Positions 1 through 5,345 of a stretch of DNA of 5,837 nucleotides are shown one piece after another. Position numbers and translations under genes: made by a program. Every line of letters begins with the position of its first letter. Position 1 is the stretch's first letter. The notes beneath the pieces are model-generated. The model did no database searches, was not told the origin of the DNA, and saw only the letters and a program-made list of their open reading frames with translations. Origin of the DNA: Candidatus Methanoplasma sp. (GTDB lineage Archaea; Thermoplasmatota; Thermoplasmata; Methanomassiliicoccales; Methanomethylophilaceae); assembly GCA_031254265.1 (NCBI GenBank), contig JAIRUV010000021.1:1-5837 (forward strand), written 5' to 3'.

Positions 1-1
1 C

Positions 2-49
2 GTGGCTTCCGGAGTGGCCCCCCCTCAGACGGTAGTGTAATCAGGGAGT
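2..49 (+). pseudogene. Upstream remnant of the signal peptidase frame, ended by in-frame TAA
   Basis: The frame of the downstream peptidase gene is open from position 2 and reads VASGVAPPQTVV, then TAA at 38-40, then S-G-S at 41-49, running straight into the ATG at 50. The joined reading PPQTVV-stop-SGSMQH matches the family's active-site entry, a short hydrophobic stretch followed by SGSM(E/Q). The stop therefore replaces a single sense codon inside a conserved segment. Any N-terminal membrane anchor would lie before position 1. The stop may be a true nonsense mutation or a one-base error (for example GAA read as TAA). TAA is not the pyrrolysine codon (TAG), so recoding is unlikely. Confidence 0.7.
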
Positions 50-763
50 ATGCAGCACGGCATGGAATCCCAGATAGGCGTGATAGATACCGGGGACATG
101 ATAATTCTCAAGGACAAGAGCAAGGTCAATATCCAGACGTACGTCGACGGTTACAAGACCGGATATAAAAAATTCGGCGACTTCGGAGACGTTATAATAT
201 ATGAGAGATCGGGGAACATCCCGGTCATACATCGTGCCATGTTGTGGCTGGAATATAACAGTAATGAGACTTGGAGCGCCCCCAGCCTGGAAGGCTATCC
301 TGAAGAACTGTGGTCCTGCACGAGCGGCGATCACAATAACCTTTACGGGATCCTCATGCTGAACGGGCAGGAGATAAATCTCGACAACATCACACGCACT
401 TCTCCTTATAGCGGATATCTCACAAAAGGAGATAACAACGTCAGCTTTGACCAGCCTTCCAACATACCCGGAGTGTACGGGCTTATTTCATATGATAAAA
501 TACAATCCGTCGCATGGTTCGAAGTGCCATGGGTAGGTGCATTCAAGATGATGCTGGAGGGTAAGTCGAACACTCTGAGCTACTGGGTGCCGAACACCAT
601 ACCCAATATATCTGCGGCGGTGATTTTGTTAGTGTTCATGTTAGTAGGGATAGGATTCCTTTTCGATTATCGATATTATGAGAATATAAGGGAAGAATTG
701 GCAGAAGAGATGGACGCCCCCGCCCCTCTATTTCTAGTGGAAACTGAAGATCGATCAGAGTAA
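50..763 (+). CDS. Sec11-type (S26B) signal peptidase I, N-terminally interrupted
   Basis: The product resembles an archaeal/ER-type signal peptidase I, a membrane enzyme that removes signal peptides from exported proteins. From the ATG at 50 it is 237 residues. Visible family features are IGVIDTGDMIIL (9-20), GDVIIYERSGNIPVIHRA (46-63) with the candidate catalytic His61, and GYLTKGDNNVSFD (122-134) with Asp128 and Asp134. The six-residue spacing of these acids matches the pair known from the Methanococcus voltae enzyme. A C-terminal membrane segment (about 188-206) is followed by a charged tail. The catalytic serine (AGT, 47-49) lies one codon upstream of this ATG, behind an in-frame TAA at 38-40. 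A product starting at 50 would therefore lack the nucleophile and the N-terminal anchor, so the gene is probably inactive unless the TAA is a sequence error. Its 3' end overlaps the convergent cdc6 gene by 9 bases and contains an origin-box-like sequence. The family call is firm from motifs; activity is doubtful. Confidence 0.75.
   Translation: MQHGMESQIGVIDTGDMIILKDKSKVNIQTYVDGYKTGYKKFGDFGDVIIYERSGNIPVIHRAMLWLEYNSNETWSAPSLEGYPEELWSCTSGDHNNLYGILMLNGQEINLDNITRTSPYSGYLTKGDNNVSFDQPSNIPGVYGLISYDKIQSVAWFEVPWVGAFKMMLEGKSNTLSYWVPNTIPNISAAVILLVFMLVGIGFLFDYRYYENIREELAEEMDAPAPLFLVETEDRSE
713..744 (-). other. Origin recognition box (ORB)-like element, left copy
   Basis: Read on the minus strand from 744 down, the sequence is GTTTCCACTAGAAAT, then A-GAGG, then two G-runs separated by a C. 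This matches the layout of archaeal ORB elements: a TTTCCA(G/C)TGGAAA-type dyad followed by a G-string. The dyad departs from a perfect palindrome at one base (TAGAAA instead of TGGAAA), and the right copy at 2238-2271 has the same departure. Apart from a 2-base length difference in the G-run and two substitutions, the two copies are identical. The element lies within the last codons of the signal peptidase frame and just past the cdc6 stop codon, with its G-string pointing away from cdc6. Confidence 0.7.
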
Positions 764-1984
764 TGTAGTTTGCTTGGCCGGTTTATGTTTTCTCAAAGGT
801 TCAAAGAGTTCATCTTTCTTAATGAATTCAATTGTGTCCTTATTGACATTGATATCTATCTCTCTTGTTCTTCCGTTCCTTCCGAATGACTTTACTCTCG
901 CATGAATTATACCCAGCATATCTAATTCAGATATCAAATCGGTAACTCTTTTCTCTTTCAATGGTACCGTGTACATGCTGTTGCATATATCTTTGTAGAC
1001 TGAGTACACATCCCCTGTTATCACTGATACATTCTTCTTGTTCTCATGGGCAGTGATGCAGCTCATTAGCACCATCTTGGACTGATCGGGAAGTGTTCTT
1101 ATGACTTCTTGAACAGCATCCTTCTCCATTTCATTCCAGGCAGAACGGACATGAGCTTCTGTTATCAAAGAATCTCCGTTCCTTTCTGCTATCTCCGCCG
1201 AAACTCTGAGAAGATCCAATGCTTTCCTTGCATCACCTGAATCCTTAGCAGACATGCCGGCACAGAGCGATATTACTCCCTCTTCTATCACTCCGGATTC
1301 GAAAGCAAGTTCTGCTCTTCTCTTCAATATACTTTCCAGCTGTTCAGAATCATATGGAGGGAACACAACTTTCTCTTCTCCCAGCCTGCTTTTTATCTTT
1401 GGACTAAGTAGTTCTATGAATTTTGTATTGTTCGTTACTCCGATGATAGATATCTTTGAATCAGTAAGGACCTCATTCATTGTTGTGAGAAAATAGAATA
1501 TGTCATCTCCGCTTTTTTGAAGGATCTTATCTATTTCGTCTAAAACTATGATGAATATTTTACTTTCACTTTCTATATAATTGATTATTGTATCGTATAC
1601 TTTGTCCAAGCTCCAGCCTGTAAATGGGATCTTATTGTTATGATCCTTGATTATCTGATTTGATATGTTAAAAAGTATACCATAAGGGTTATCGACAATT
1701 TCACAGTTCACATAAAGAAAGCTGCAGTTCTCTTCTGTGGAATCCTCTTTTTTCAATTCCCGTCCTATATAATTAAGGACAGCTGTCTTACCTGTTCCTG
1801 TCTTACCTATCACAAGTATATTGGAAGGTTTGTTCTTGTTCAGAGAAGGAGTTATTATCTCGACGATATTGGTTATCTCATTTTCCCTGTGCGGTAACTG
1901 ATCTGGGATGTATGTGGTATGAAGAAAACTCCTGTTCTTTATAAGAACACTTCTTTTTTTCATTGATGAACTAAAAATACTCAT
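755..1984 (-). CDS. cdc6: Orc1/Cdc6 replication initiator ATPase
   Basis: This is a 409-residue AAA+ initiator that binds origin DNA and is thought to load the MCM helicase. In order: the N-terminal PHRENEI box (31-37) typical of archaeal Cdc6/Orc1, Walker A GKTGTGKT (60-67), Walker B IIVLDEID (145-152), sensor 1 GVTNN (182-186), sensor 2 GDARKALDLLR (250-260), and a C-terminal winged-helix region (about 300-400). Length and motif spacing are normal and all ATPase residues are present. The start at 1984 is supported by GGTGA on the minus strand (plus positions 1992-1996), seven bases upstream; the ATG at 1963 is an alternative. The tail ends KQTTLL, which resembles the beginning of a PCNA-interacting (PIP) motif but lacks the aromatic pair. 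The gene is visibly more A+T-rich than the neighbouring tiaS. It overlaps the convergent peptidase gene by 9 bases and lies between two ORB-like boxes, supporting a role as the cognate origin binder. Confidence 0.95.
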   Translation of the reverse strand: MSIFSSSMKKRSVLIKNRSFLHTTYIPDQLPHRENEITNIVEIITPSLNKNKPSNILVIGKTGTGKTAVLNYIGRELKKEDSTEENCSFLYVNCEIVDNPYGILFNISNQIIKDHNNKIPFTGWSLDKVYDTIINYIESESKIFIIVLDEIDKILQKSGDDIFYFLTTMNEVLTDSKISIIGVTNNTKFIELLSPKIKSRLGEEKVVFPPYDSEQLESILKRRAELAFESGVIEEGVISLCAGMSAKDSGDARKALDLLRVSAEIAERNGDSLITEAHVRSAWNEMEKDAVQEVIRTLPDQSKMVLMSCITAHENKKNVSVITGDVYSVYKDICNSMYTVPLKEKRVTDLISELDMLGIIHARVKSFGRNGRTREIDINVNKDTIEFIKKDELFEPLRKHKPAKQTTLL

Positions 1985-2117
1985 CCTTCAATCACCACAC
2001 GTACTTGAAGACATAACATGAAGAGCCTAATAATGCTTTCTTTTTGTGAAACAAGATATCAATTTTATAATAGTTGTTGTATATTGAAAGCATTCACTTT
2101 ATACATGGAGAGATTAG
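1985..2117. promoter_or_regulatory. Divergent promoter region between cdc6 and the micro-ORF
   Basis: This A+T-rich intergenic stretch holds TTTTATAA at about 2063-2070, which can act as a TATA element in either direction: leftward to cdc6 and rightward to the small ORF at 2118. It is framed by a perfect 9-bp inverted repeat, AATGCTTTC (2032-2040) and GAAAGCATT (2086-2094), centred at about 2063. With the usual archaeal TATA-to-start distance of roughly 25 bases, both predicted transcription starts fall in or near the repeat arms. A regulator-binding role is inference. The GGTGA at 1992-1996 (minus strand) is the cdc6 ribosome binding site. Confidence 0.5.
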
Positions 2118-2204
2118 ATGAAAGGTTGGTTGGTTATCGCAGGATGCATACTTGGTCTGGCAGCACTCATATTGGTAATTTGGGCAATAGGTAATTTCTC
2201 ATAA
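2118..2204 (+). CDS. 28-residue single-membrane-span micro-protein, unknown function
   Basis: ATG at 2118, TAA at 2202-2204. The peptide starts MKGWLVIAGCILGL and continues as one uninterrupted hydrophobic stretch (residues 4-24) before ending GNFS. This is a classic single-span micro-protein pattern with one N-terminal lysine. A ribosome binding site GGAG at 2107-2110 lies seven bases upstream, and a TATA-like TTTTATAA at 2063-2070 lies further upstream. It sits between cdc6 and the right-hand ORB-like box. I do not recognise a family and assign no function. Such short hydrophobic frames can arise by chance, but the ribosome binding site, promoter and matching start position make this a credible gene. 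Confidence 0.5.
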   Translation: MKGWLVIAGCILGLAALILVIWAIGNFS

Positions 2205-2237
2205 GGTCAATTGAGCATTCTGTCTTTTACATACCCC

Positions 2238-2271
2238 GTTTCCACTAGAAATGGAGGGGGGCGGGGGTGTC
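2238..2271 (+). other. Origin recognition box (ORB)-like element, right copy
   Basis: The sequence GTTTCCACTAGAAAT is followed by G-GAGGGGGG-C-GGGGG and TGTC. The dyad-plus-G-string layout is that of archaeal Orc1/Cdc6 binding boxes. It is an inverted near-copy of 713-744, identical over the first 15 bases, and its G-string points away from cdc6. It lies in non-coding DNA between the micro-ORF and the OB-like gene. Immediately downstream is the A+T-rich run TTTATATCATTACAATATAA, which could serve as an unwinding region or a promoter element. Confidence 0.75.
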
Positions 2272-2305
2272 GTTTATATCATTACAATATAACTGTAGCT
2301 GATGA

Positions 2306-2313
2306 CTTAAAAA
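2306..2313 (+). promoter_or_regulatory. TATA box for the 2336 gene, probably leaderless
   Basis: CTTAAAAA is centred about 27 bases before the ATG at 2336. At the usual archaeal spacing this puts transcription start at or next to the start codon. No good Shine-Dalgarno sequence precedes the ATG, which agrees with a leaderless transcript, probably covering the 2336 gene and tiaS. Confidence 0.45.
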
Positions 2314-2335
2314 CCCCCAGGAACAGTTTTGCCGC

Positions 2336-2653
2336 ATGAAATTGTTCGACCGGTATTCCTTACTATGCTTTGCCGTGTCTATGATGATCATTGTAACAAT
2401 AATTGTCAATGATGAGGAACCCAAAGAAGGGCCAGTACCCCACATCGGTATGGTCTATAACATCAAAGAAACACAAAACGGTTATACATTCTCCTTTGAT
2501 GACACTGACGGCAACGTCTCAAGGTGTTTTCATTACAATGAGCCGATAGAGTTTGAAGTATACTCTATAAAAGGAACGATGTCCAACGATGGGAACATTA
2601 TGTTCGTCTCTTCCATGGACGTGATTCCTCAGAATGAATTATATCATGAGTGA
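2336..2653 (+). CDS. Membrane-anchored small protein with OB-like pattern, unknown function
   Basis: A 105-residue protein with one N-terminal hydrophobic segment (about 7-24) and then an acidic, externally facing or soluble domain. Residues 38-98 read as alternating short strands with glycine turns: GMVYNIKETQNGYTFSFDDTDGN, then IEFEVYSIKGTMSNDGNIMFVSSM. This pattern (nGytFsfdDtdG then y.vkG..s.dGnimfV) resembles a compact OB fold, but the similarity is by eye. A single Cys64 is present. The gene begins after a TATA-like element at 2306-2313 with little 5' leader and ends 13 bases before tiaS, so the two are probably cotranscribed. No known family is recognised. It could be an envelope-side ligand- or nucleic-acid-binding domain, but that is not shown. 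Confidence 0.7.
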   Translation: MKLFDRYSLLCFAVSMMIIVTIIVNDEEPKEGPVPHIGMVYNIKETQNGYTFSFDDTDGNVSRCFHYNEPIEFEVYSIKGTMSNDGNIMFVSSMDVIPQNELYHE

Positions 2654-2666
2654 ATAATGACAGAAC

Positions 2667-3989
2667 ATGTATGTTTCGGTCGACGACACGGATTCTGTCA
2701 GCGGCGGATGCACGACATACCTCGCCACCGAGATCATATCCGAGCTTTGCAAAGATATGGATCTGATAGGATATCCGCGCCTCGTGAGGCTCAACCCCGC
2801 GACCCCGTGGAAAACAAGAGGCAACGGCTCGCTTGTTATGAGGTTCGGCAAAGGCGCGGGAAAGCGTATGCTTGCAGGGAACATATGCGGAGAGGATATC
2901 TTTTGTTTTGAGACCTCATCGTCATATGAGCCAGCTGCGGAAGATATCATGAGAAGGGCGGCCATGTTGGTCGAGGCGCACTCTGTAAAAGAGTCGGATC
3001 CCGGGCTGGTGGTAAGCAGGAGAAAACCATCGCAGTCCATGTACTGGAAGGGAGTAAGGACAATAGTGGAGAAGAGTGCCGCAGACGCCGAGATACAAAG
3101 GATCGGAGCATGCAAGTACGAGGCCGGCAACGGCCGGGGGATAGTAGGGGCGGTCTGCGGCATGGCATGGAGGCCCCGGGACAGCACACACGAGGTAATC
3201 ACATACAGGGCGAAGGACAGATGGGGGACCGGCCGCATTTTCGAACCCGTGTCGATAAGGGAAGCGGACCGTTCGCTGCCGACCACATTCAACAGCTGGG
3301 AGGAGAGGGCGGGGAAGGTCGCGATGGTCCCCTCCACACCCTGCCCCGTCATGTACGGCCTCCGCGGAGATGACCCTTCCGACCTGATGAAGGGAAAAGA
3401 CATGATCCGAAGCGAGCCGGCAGACAGATGGATGATGTTCCTTACCAACCAGGGGACGGACGATCATGTCATCCGCCGCCCCGCCGCGATGGTCCCGAAC
3501 AGTTCATATTACGTAGATGGAAGAGTGATCGGCAGCAAACACATCCCAGGCGGCCATGTTCTTATGTCAATGGAAACAAGATTCGGAACAATGACCGTCG
3601 GGGCGTATGAACCCTCGAAAGAATTCCGGCTCCTTTTCGATAACCTGTCCGAAGGAGACATCATCGGCGTGACGGGGGAGCTCAGAGAGGAGCCCAGGAC
3701 GATCAACGCAGAGAAAGTGCTCGTGATATCCGTTGCCGAGAGATACGAGAAGACATCCAACCCGGTATGTACAGGGTGCGGCAGGACGATGGAATCCGTC
3801 GGGGCCGGGAAGGGATACCGTTGCAGGAGATGCAGGACATCCGCCGAAAGCCCCATGACGAGAAAGGCGGTCAGGTGGGTGAAGGAAGGGTGGTATGAAC
3901 CCCCTGTCGCTGCCCGCAGGCATCTCTCGAAGCCGTTGAAGAGGATGGGGTTGGAGCAGCCGGTCGAGTTCGTCAATAAGCGTATATGA
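2667..3989 (+). CDS. tiaS: tRNA(Ile2) 2-agmatinylcytidine synthetase
   Basis: TiaS uses ATP and agmatine to convert C34 of the CAU anticodon of tRNA-Ile2 to agmatidine, so that the tRNA reads AUA and not AUG. It is an archaeal enzyme and the counterpart of bacterial TilS. The 440-residue product has the N-terminal SVDDTDSVSGGCTTYLA (4-20), LNPATPWKTRGNGSL (42-56), a middle ferredoxin-like region, an OB-fold stretch (about 285-356, YYVDGRVIG onward) and a C-terminal zinc ribbon C368-x2-C371 with C386-x2-C389. The Thr in the CTT motif (16-17) probably corresponds to the autophosphorylated residue described for the Archaeoglobus enzyme. Length is near the usual 420 or so. The many ATA codons in this archaeal part agree with the need for the enzyme. 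The ribosome binding site is weak and the gene probably relies on its upstream partner for transcription. Long open frames on the opposite strand are shadows of its G+C-rich codons. Confidence 0.95.
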   Translation: MYVSVDDTDSVSGGCTTYLATEIISELCKDMDLIGYPRLVRLNPATPWKTRGNGSLVMRFGKGAGKRMLAGNICGEDIFCFETSSSYEPAAEDIMRRAAMLVEAHSVKESDPGLVVSRRKPSQSMYWKGVRTIVEKSAADAEIQRIGACKYEAGNGRGIVGAVCGMAWRPRDSTHEVITYRAKDRWGTGRIFEPVSIREADRSLPTTFNSWEERAGKVAMVPSTPCPVMYGLRGDDPSDLMKGKDMIRSEPADRWMMFLTNQGTDDHVIRRPAAMVPNSSYYVDGRVIGSKHIPGGHVLMSMETRFGTMTVGAYEPSKEFRLLFDNLSEGDIIGVTGELREEPRTINAEKVLVISVAERYEKTSNPVCTGCGRTMESVGAGKGYRCRRCRTSAESPMTRKAVRWVKEGWYEPPVAARRHLSKPLKRMGLEQPVEFVNKRI

Positions 3990-4000
3990 ACACCGACACC

Positions 4001-4008
4001 AATATATA
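4001..4008 (+). promoter_or_regulatory. Archaeal TATA box upstream of the thiolase frame
   Basis: AATATATA lies just after the tiaS stop. Transcription would be expected to start about 25 bases downstream, near 4027-4032. That is after the ATG at 4024 and before the ATG at 4051, so it favours 4051 as the true start. A near-palindrome, CGTTCATATGAGCG (4017-4030), overlaps the predicted start site and could be an operator, though this is weak. Confidence 0.55.
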
Positions 4009-4037
4009 CTCAGGCTCGTTCATATGAGCGTTATATT

Positions 4038-4043
4038 GGTGGG
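4038..4043 (+). promoter_or_regulatory. Ribosome binding site deciding the thiolase start
   Basis: GGTGGG with nine bases between GGTG and the ATG at 4051 fits an archaeal Shine-Dalgarno sequence. The ATG at 4024 has no comparable site. Starting at 4051 also gives the family-typical N-terminus MEEIVILSAARTAIG. Confidence 0.55.
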
Positions 4044-4050
4044 ACAAACA

Positions 4051-5235
4051 ATGGAAGAAATTGTCATACTCAGCGCGGCAAGGACCGCGATAGGAAAATA
4101 CGGAAAGGCACTCAGCGGCATCAAGGTAACAGAACTCGGCGCAACAGCGATCGGCGAGGCGGTAAAGAGAGCAAAGCTCGCGCCCGCCGACATCGAGGAG
4201 TGCATAATGGGGAACGTGATCTCGACCGGACTCGGACAGAATCCCGCAAGGCAGTCTGCAGTCGGCGCGGGACTCCCGATGGAGATCGGGTCATACACCG
4301 TGAACGACGTCTGCGGATCCGGCCTCAAGGCGGCAATGAATGCGGCGGATGCCATCAAGGCAGGCGAATACAACGTGATCGTCGCAGGAGGCATGGAGAG
4401 CATGAGCAACATACCGTATTACGTCGACGGTGCCAGATGGGGGTTCAAGATGAACGACCAGATCATGACCGACACGATGGTTCATGACGGCTTGTGGGAC
4501 GCCTTCAATGATTATCATATGATTCAAACCGCCGACAATATCTGTGCCGATCCGCGCTATGCCCTGACCCGGGAAGAGTTGGATGATTTTGCCTTGCAGA
4601 GTCAGTTGAAAGCTGAAAAAGCGCAGAATAGCGGCGCTTTTGACAAAGAAATCGTTCCTGTTTCAGTCAAACAAAAAAAGAACGTCATTATCTTTGACAA
4701 AGATGAAAACCCTCGCGCCGGTTCGACGATCGAAGGCCTTACGAAACTCCGTCCGATTAATCAAGACGGTTTTGTCACGGCTGGAAATGCTTCCAGTATC
4801 AATGACGGCGCCGCCGCCGTCGTGGTGATGAGTGAAGAAAAAGCCAAAGAACTGGGCGTTACGCCGATGGCGACCTGGATTGCCGGCGCCCTGACCGGTG
4901 TCGATCCGGCCGTGATGGGTATCGGGCCGGTCGCCGCGACGAAGAAAGTCATGGCCAAAACCGGCATGAAGATAAACGATTTTGATATTATCGAGGCCAA
5001 TGAAGCTTTCGCCGCGCAGGCGCTTGCCGTTGGCCGCGATCTTGGCATTGATATGGACAAGCAACTAAATCCCGGCGGCGGCGCGATTGCCCTTGGCCAT
5101 CCGGTTGGCGCCAGTGGCTGCCGGATCTTAGTCACCCTGCTCCACGCCATGGAAGCAAAGGATGCCAAAACCGGCCTTGCCACCTTATGCATCGGCGGCG
5201 GGATGGGCGTGGCAGCAGTCGTCTCACGGGATTAG
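4051..5235 (+). CDS. Acetyl-CoA C-acetyltransferase (thiolase II), apparent archaeal-bacterial chimera
   Basis: The enzyme condenses two acetyl-CoA to acetoacetyl-CoA, or reverses this. From ATG 4051 it is 394 residues, the family norm. It keeps the acyl-accepting Cys88 in NDVCGSG, the NEAFA motif (317-321), His350 in GHPVGASG and the second catalytic Cys380 in CIGGGMG. An extra nine residues would be added by ATG 4024, but promoter and ribosome binding site favour 4051. Codon use splits in two. Arginine is AGG/AGA at residues 11, 40, 67 and 129, but CGC/CGG/CGT at all seven from 169 on. All seven leucines before residue 148 are CTC, whereas TTG, CTG, CTT, TTA and CTA appear from 148 on. The first GTT valine is residue 144. 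The first third therefore matches tiaS and the rest matches the downstream crotonase gene. The join is in frame and lies in a well-conserved segment (GLWDAF), as expected for recombination or misassembly between homologues. The function call is secure for each part; the intact gene may not exist in nature. Confidence 0.9.
   Translation: MEEIVILSAARTAIGKYGKALSGIKVTELGATAIGEAVKRAKLAPADIEECIMGNVISTGLGQNPARQSAVGAGLPMEIGSYTVNDVCGSGLKAAMNAADAIKAGEYNVIVAGGMESMSNIPYYVDGARWGFKMNDQIMTDTMVHDGLWDAFNDYHMIQTADNICADPRYALTREELDDFALQSQLKAEKAQNSGAFDKEIVPVSVKQKKNVIIFDKDENPRAGSTIEGLTKLRPINQDGFVTAGNASSINDGAAAVVVMSEEKAKELGVTPMATWIAGALTGVDPAVMGIGPVAATKKVMAKTGMKINDFDIIEANEAFAAQALAVGRDLGIDMDKQLNPGGGAIALGHPVGASGCRILVTLLHAMEAKDAKTGLATLCIGGGMGVAAVVSRD
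4438..4495. other. Composition breakpoint, probable chimeric junction
   Basis: The last clearly archaeal-style codon is AGA for Arg129 (4435-4437). The first bacterial-style codons are GTT for Val144 (4480-4482) and TTG for Leu148 (4492-4494). Everything upstream has archaeal genes and signals; everything downstream has bacterial ones. No repeat, insertion sequence or target duplication marks the join. Confidence 0.7.
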
Positions 5236-5237
5236 TG

Positions 5238-5282
5238 GAATTAAGACATTCTACGGCTCGCTGCAAAGTCAGCTTCGCCTAG
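5238..5282 (+). repeat. 45-bp direct repeat with hairpin, copy 1
   Basis: Identical over 45 bases to 5298-5342, with a 15-base spacer between the copies. The 3' 32 bases (5251-5282) can fold: CTA pairs with TAG, GGC with GCC (one bulged C), and GCTG with CAGC around the loop CAAAGT. It lies just after the thiolase stop codon. It looks like a dispersed intergenic palindromic element or an RNA-stability or attenuation structure between the two genes. Confidence 0.8.
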
Positions 5283-5297
5283 AATCTCTAAGTTCCC

Positions 5298-5342
5298 GAA
5301 TTAAGACATTCTACGGCTCGCTGCAAAGTCAGCTTCGCCTAG
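5298..5342 (+). repeat. 45-bp direct repeat with hairpin, copy 2
   Basis: An exact copy of 5238-5282, giving a 60-bp period. Its foldable part is 5311-5342. Perfect identity suggests recent duplication or active homogenisation. Two copies only, with no third copy before the crotonase gene. Confidence 0.8.
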
Positions 5343-5345
5343 TCA

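Larger units (their letters stand above)
713..2271. other. Candidate chromosomal replication origin (ORB-cdc6-ORB)
   Basis: An orc1/cdc6 gene is bracketed by two inverted ORB-like elements (713-744 and 2238-2271), with A+T-rich DNA between the gene and the right-hand box. Positions 2041-2100 contain 13 G/C in 60 bases, a plausible unwinding element. In archaea, oriC is commonly next to an orc1/cdc6 gene and carries inverted ORBs bound by its product. Only two boxes are visible, fewer than in the well-studied Sulfolobus and Pyrococcus origins, and the left one is inside a coding region. Origin function is inferred from sequence layout only. Confidence 0.6.

Noticed and set aside
38..40. Pyrrolysine or selenocysteine recoding at the peptidase stop
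   Set aside because: The codon is TAA, whereas pyrrolysine uses TAG and selenocysteine uses TGA.
2041..2056. TTTTTGTGAAACAAGA as a degenerate third ORB
   Set aside because: It resembles only one half of the dyad and has no G-run.
713..2271. Inverted repeats as ends of a transposon or an invertible segment
   Set aside because: The segment has no transposase or recombinase gene and no target duplication. The repeat has the dyad plus G-string form of an ORB and flanks its expected binding protein.
3571..3577. TGGAAAC in tiaS as an additional ORB
   Set aside because: There is no dyad partner and no G-string. TGGAAA-type words occur by chance elsewhere in the window.
2639..3976. Long open frames on the minus strand (up to 269 codons) opposite tiaS
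   Set aside because: They lie wholly within tiaS, whose domains are clear. Their translations show no recognisable domain and have no ribosome binding sites; they are by-products of G+C-rich codons.
4024..4050. Upstream ATG at 4024 as the thiolase start
   Set aside because: It lies before the transcription start predicted from the TATA box at 4001-4008, lacks a ribosome binding site and adds residues not usual in the family.
5238..5342. Minimal CRISPR array
   Set aside because: There are only two repeats of 45 bases, the spacer is only 15 bases, the repeats form long hairpins and no cas genes are visible.
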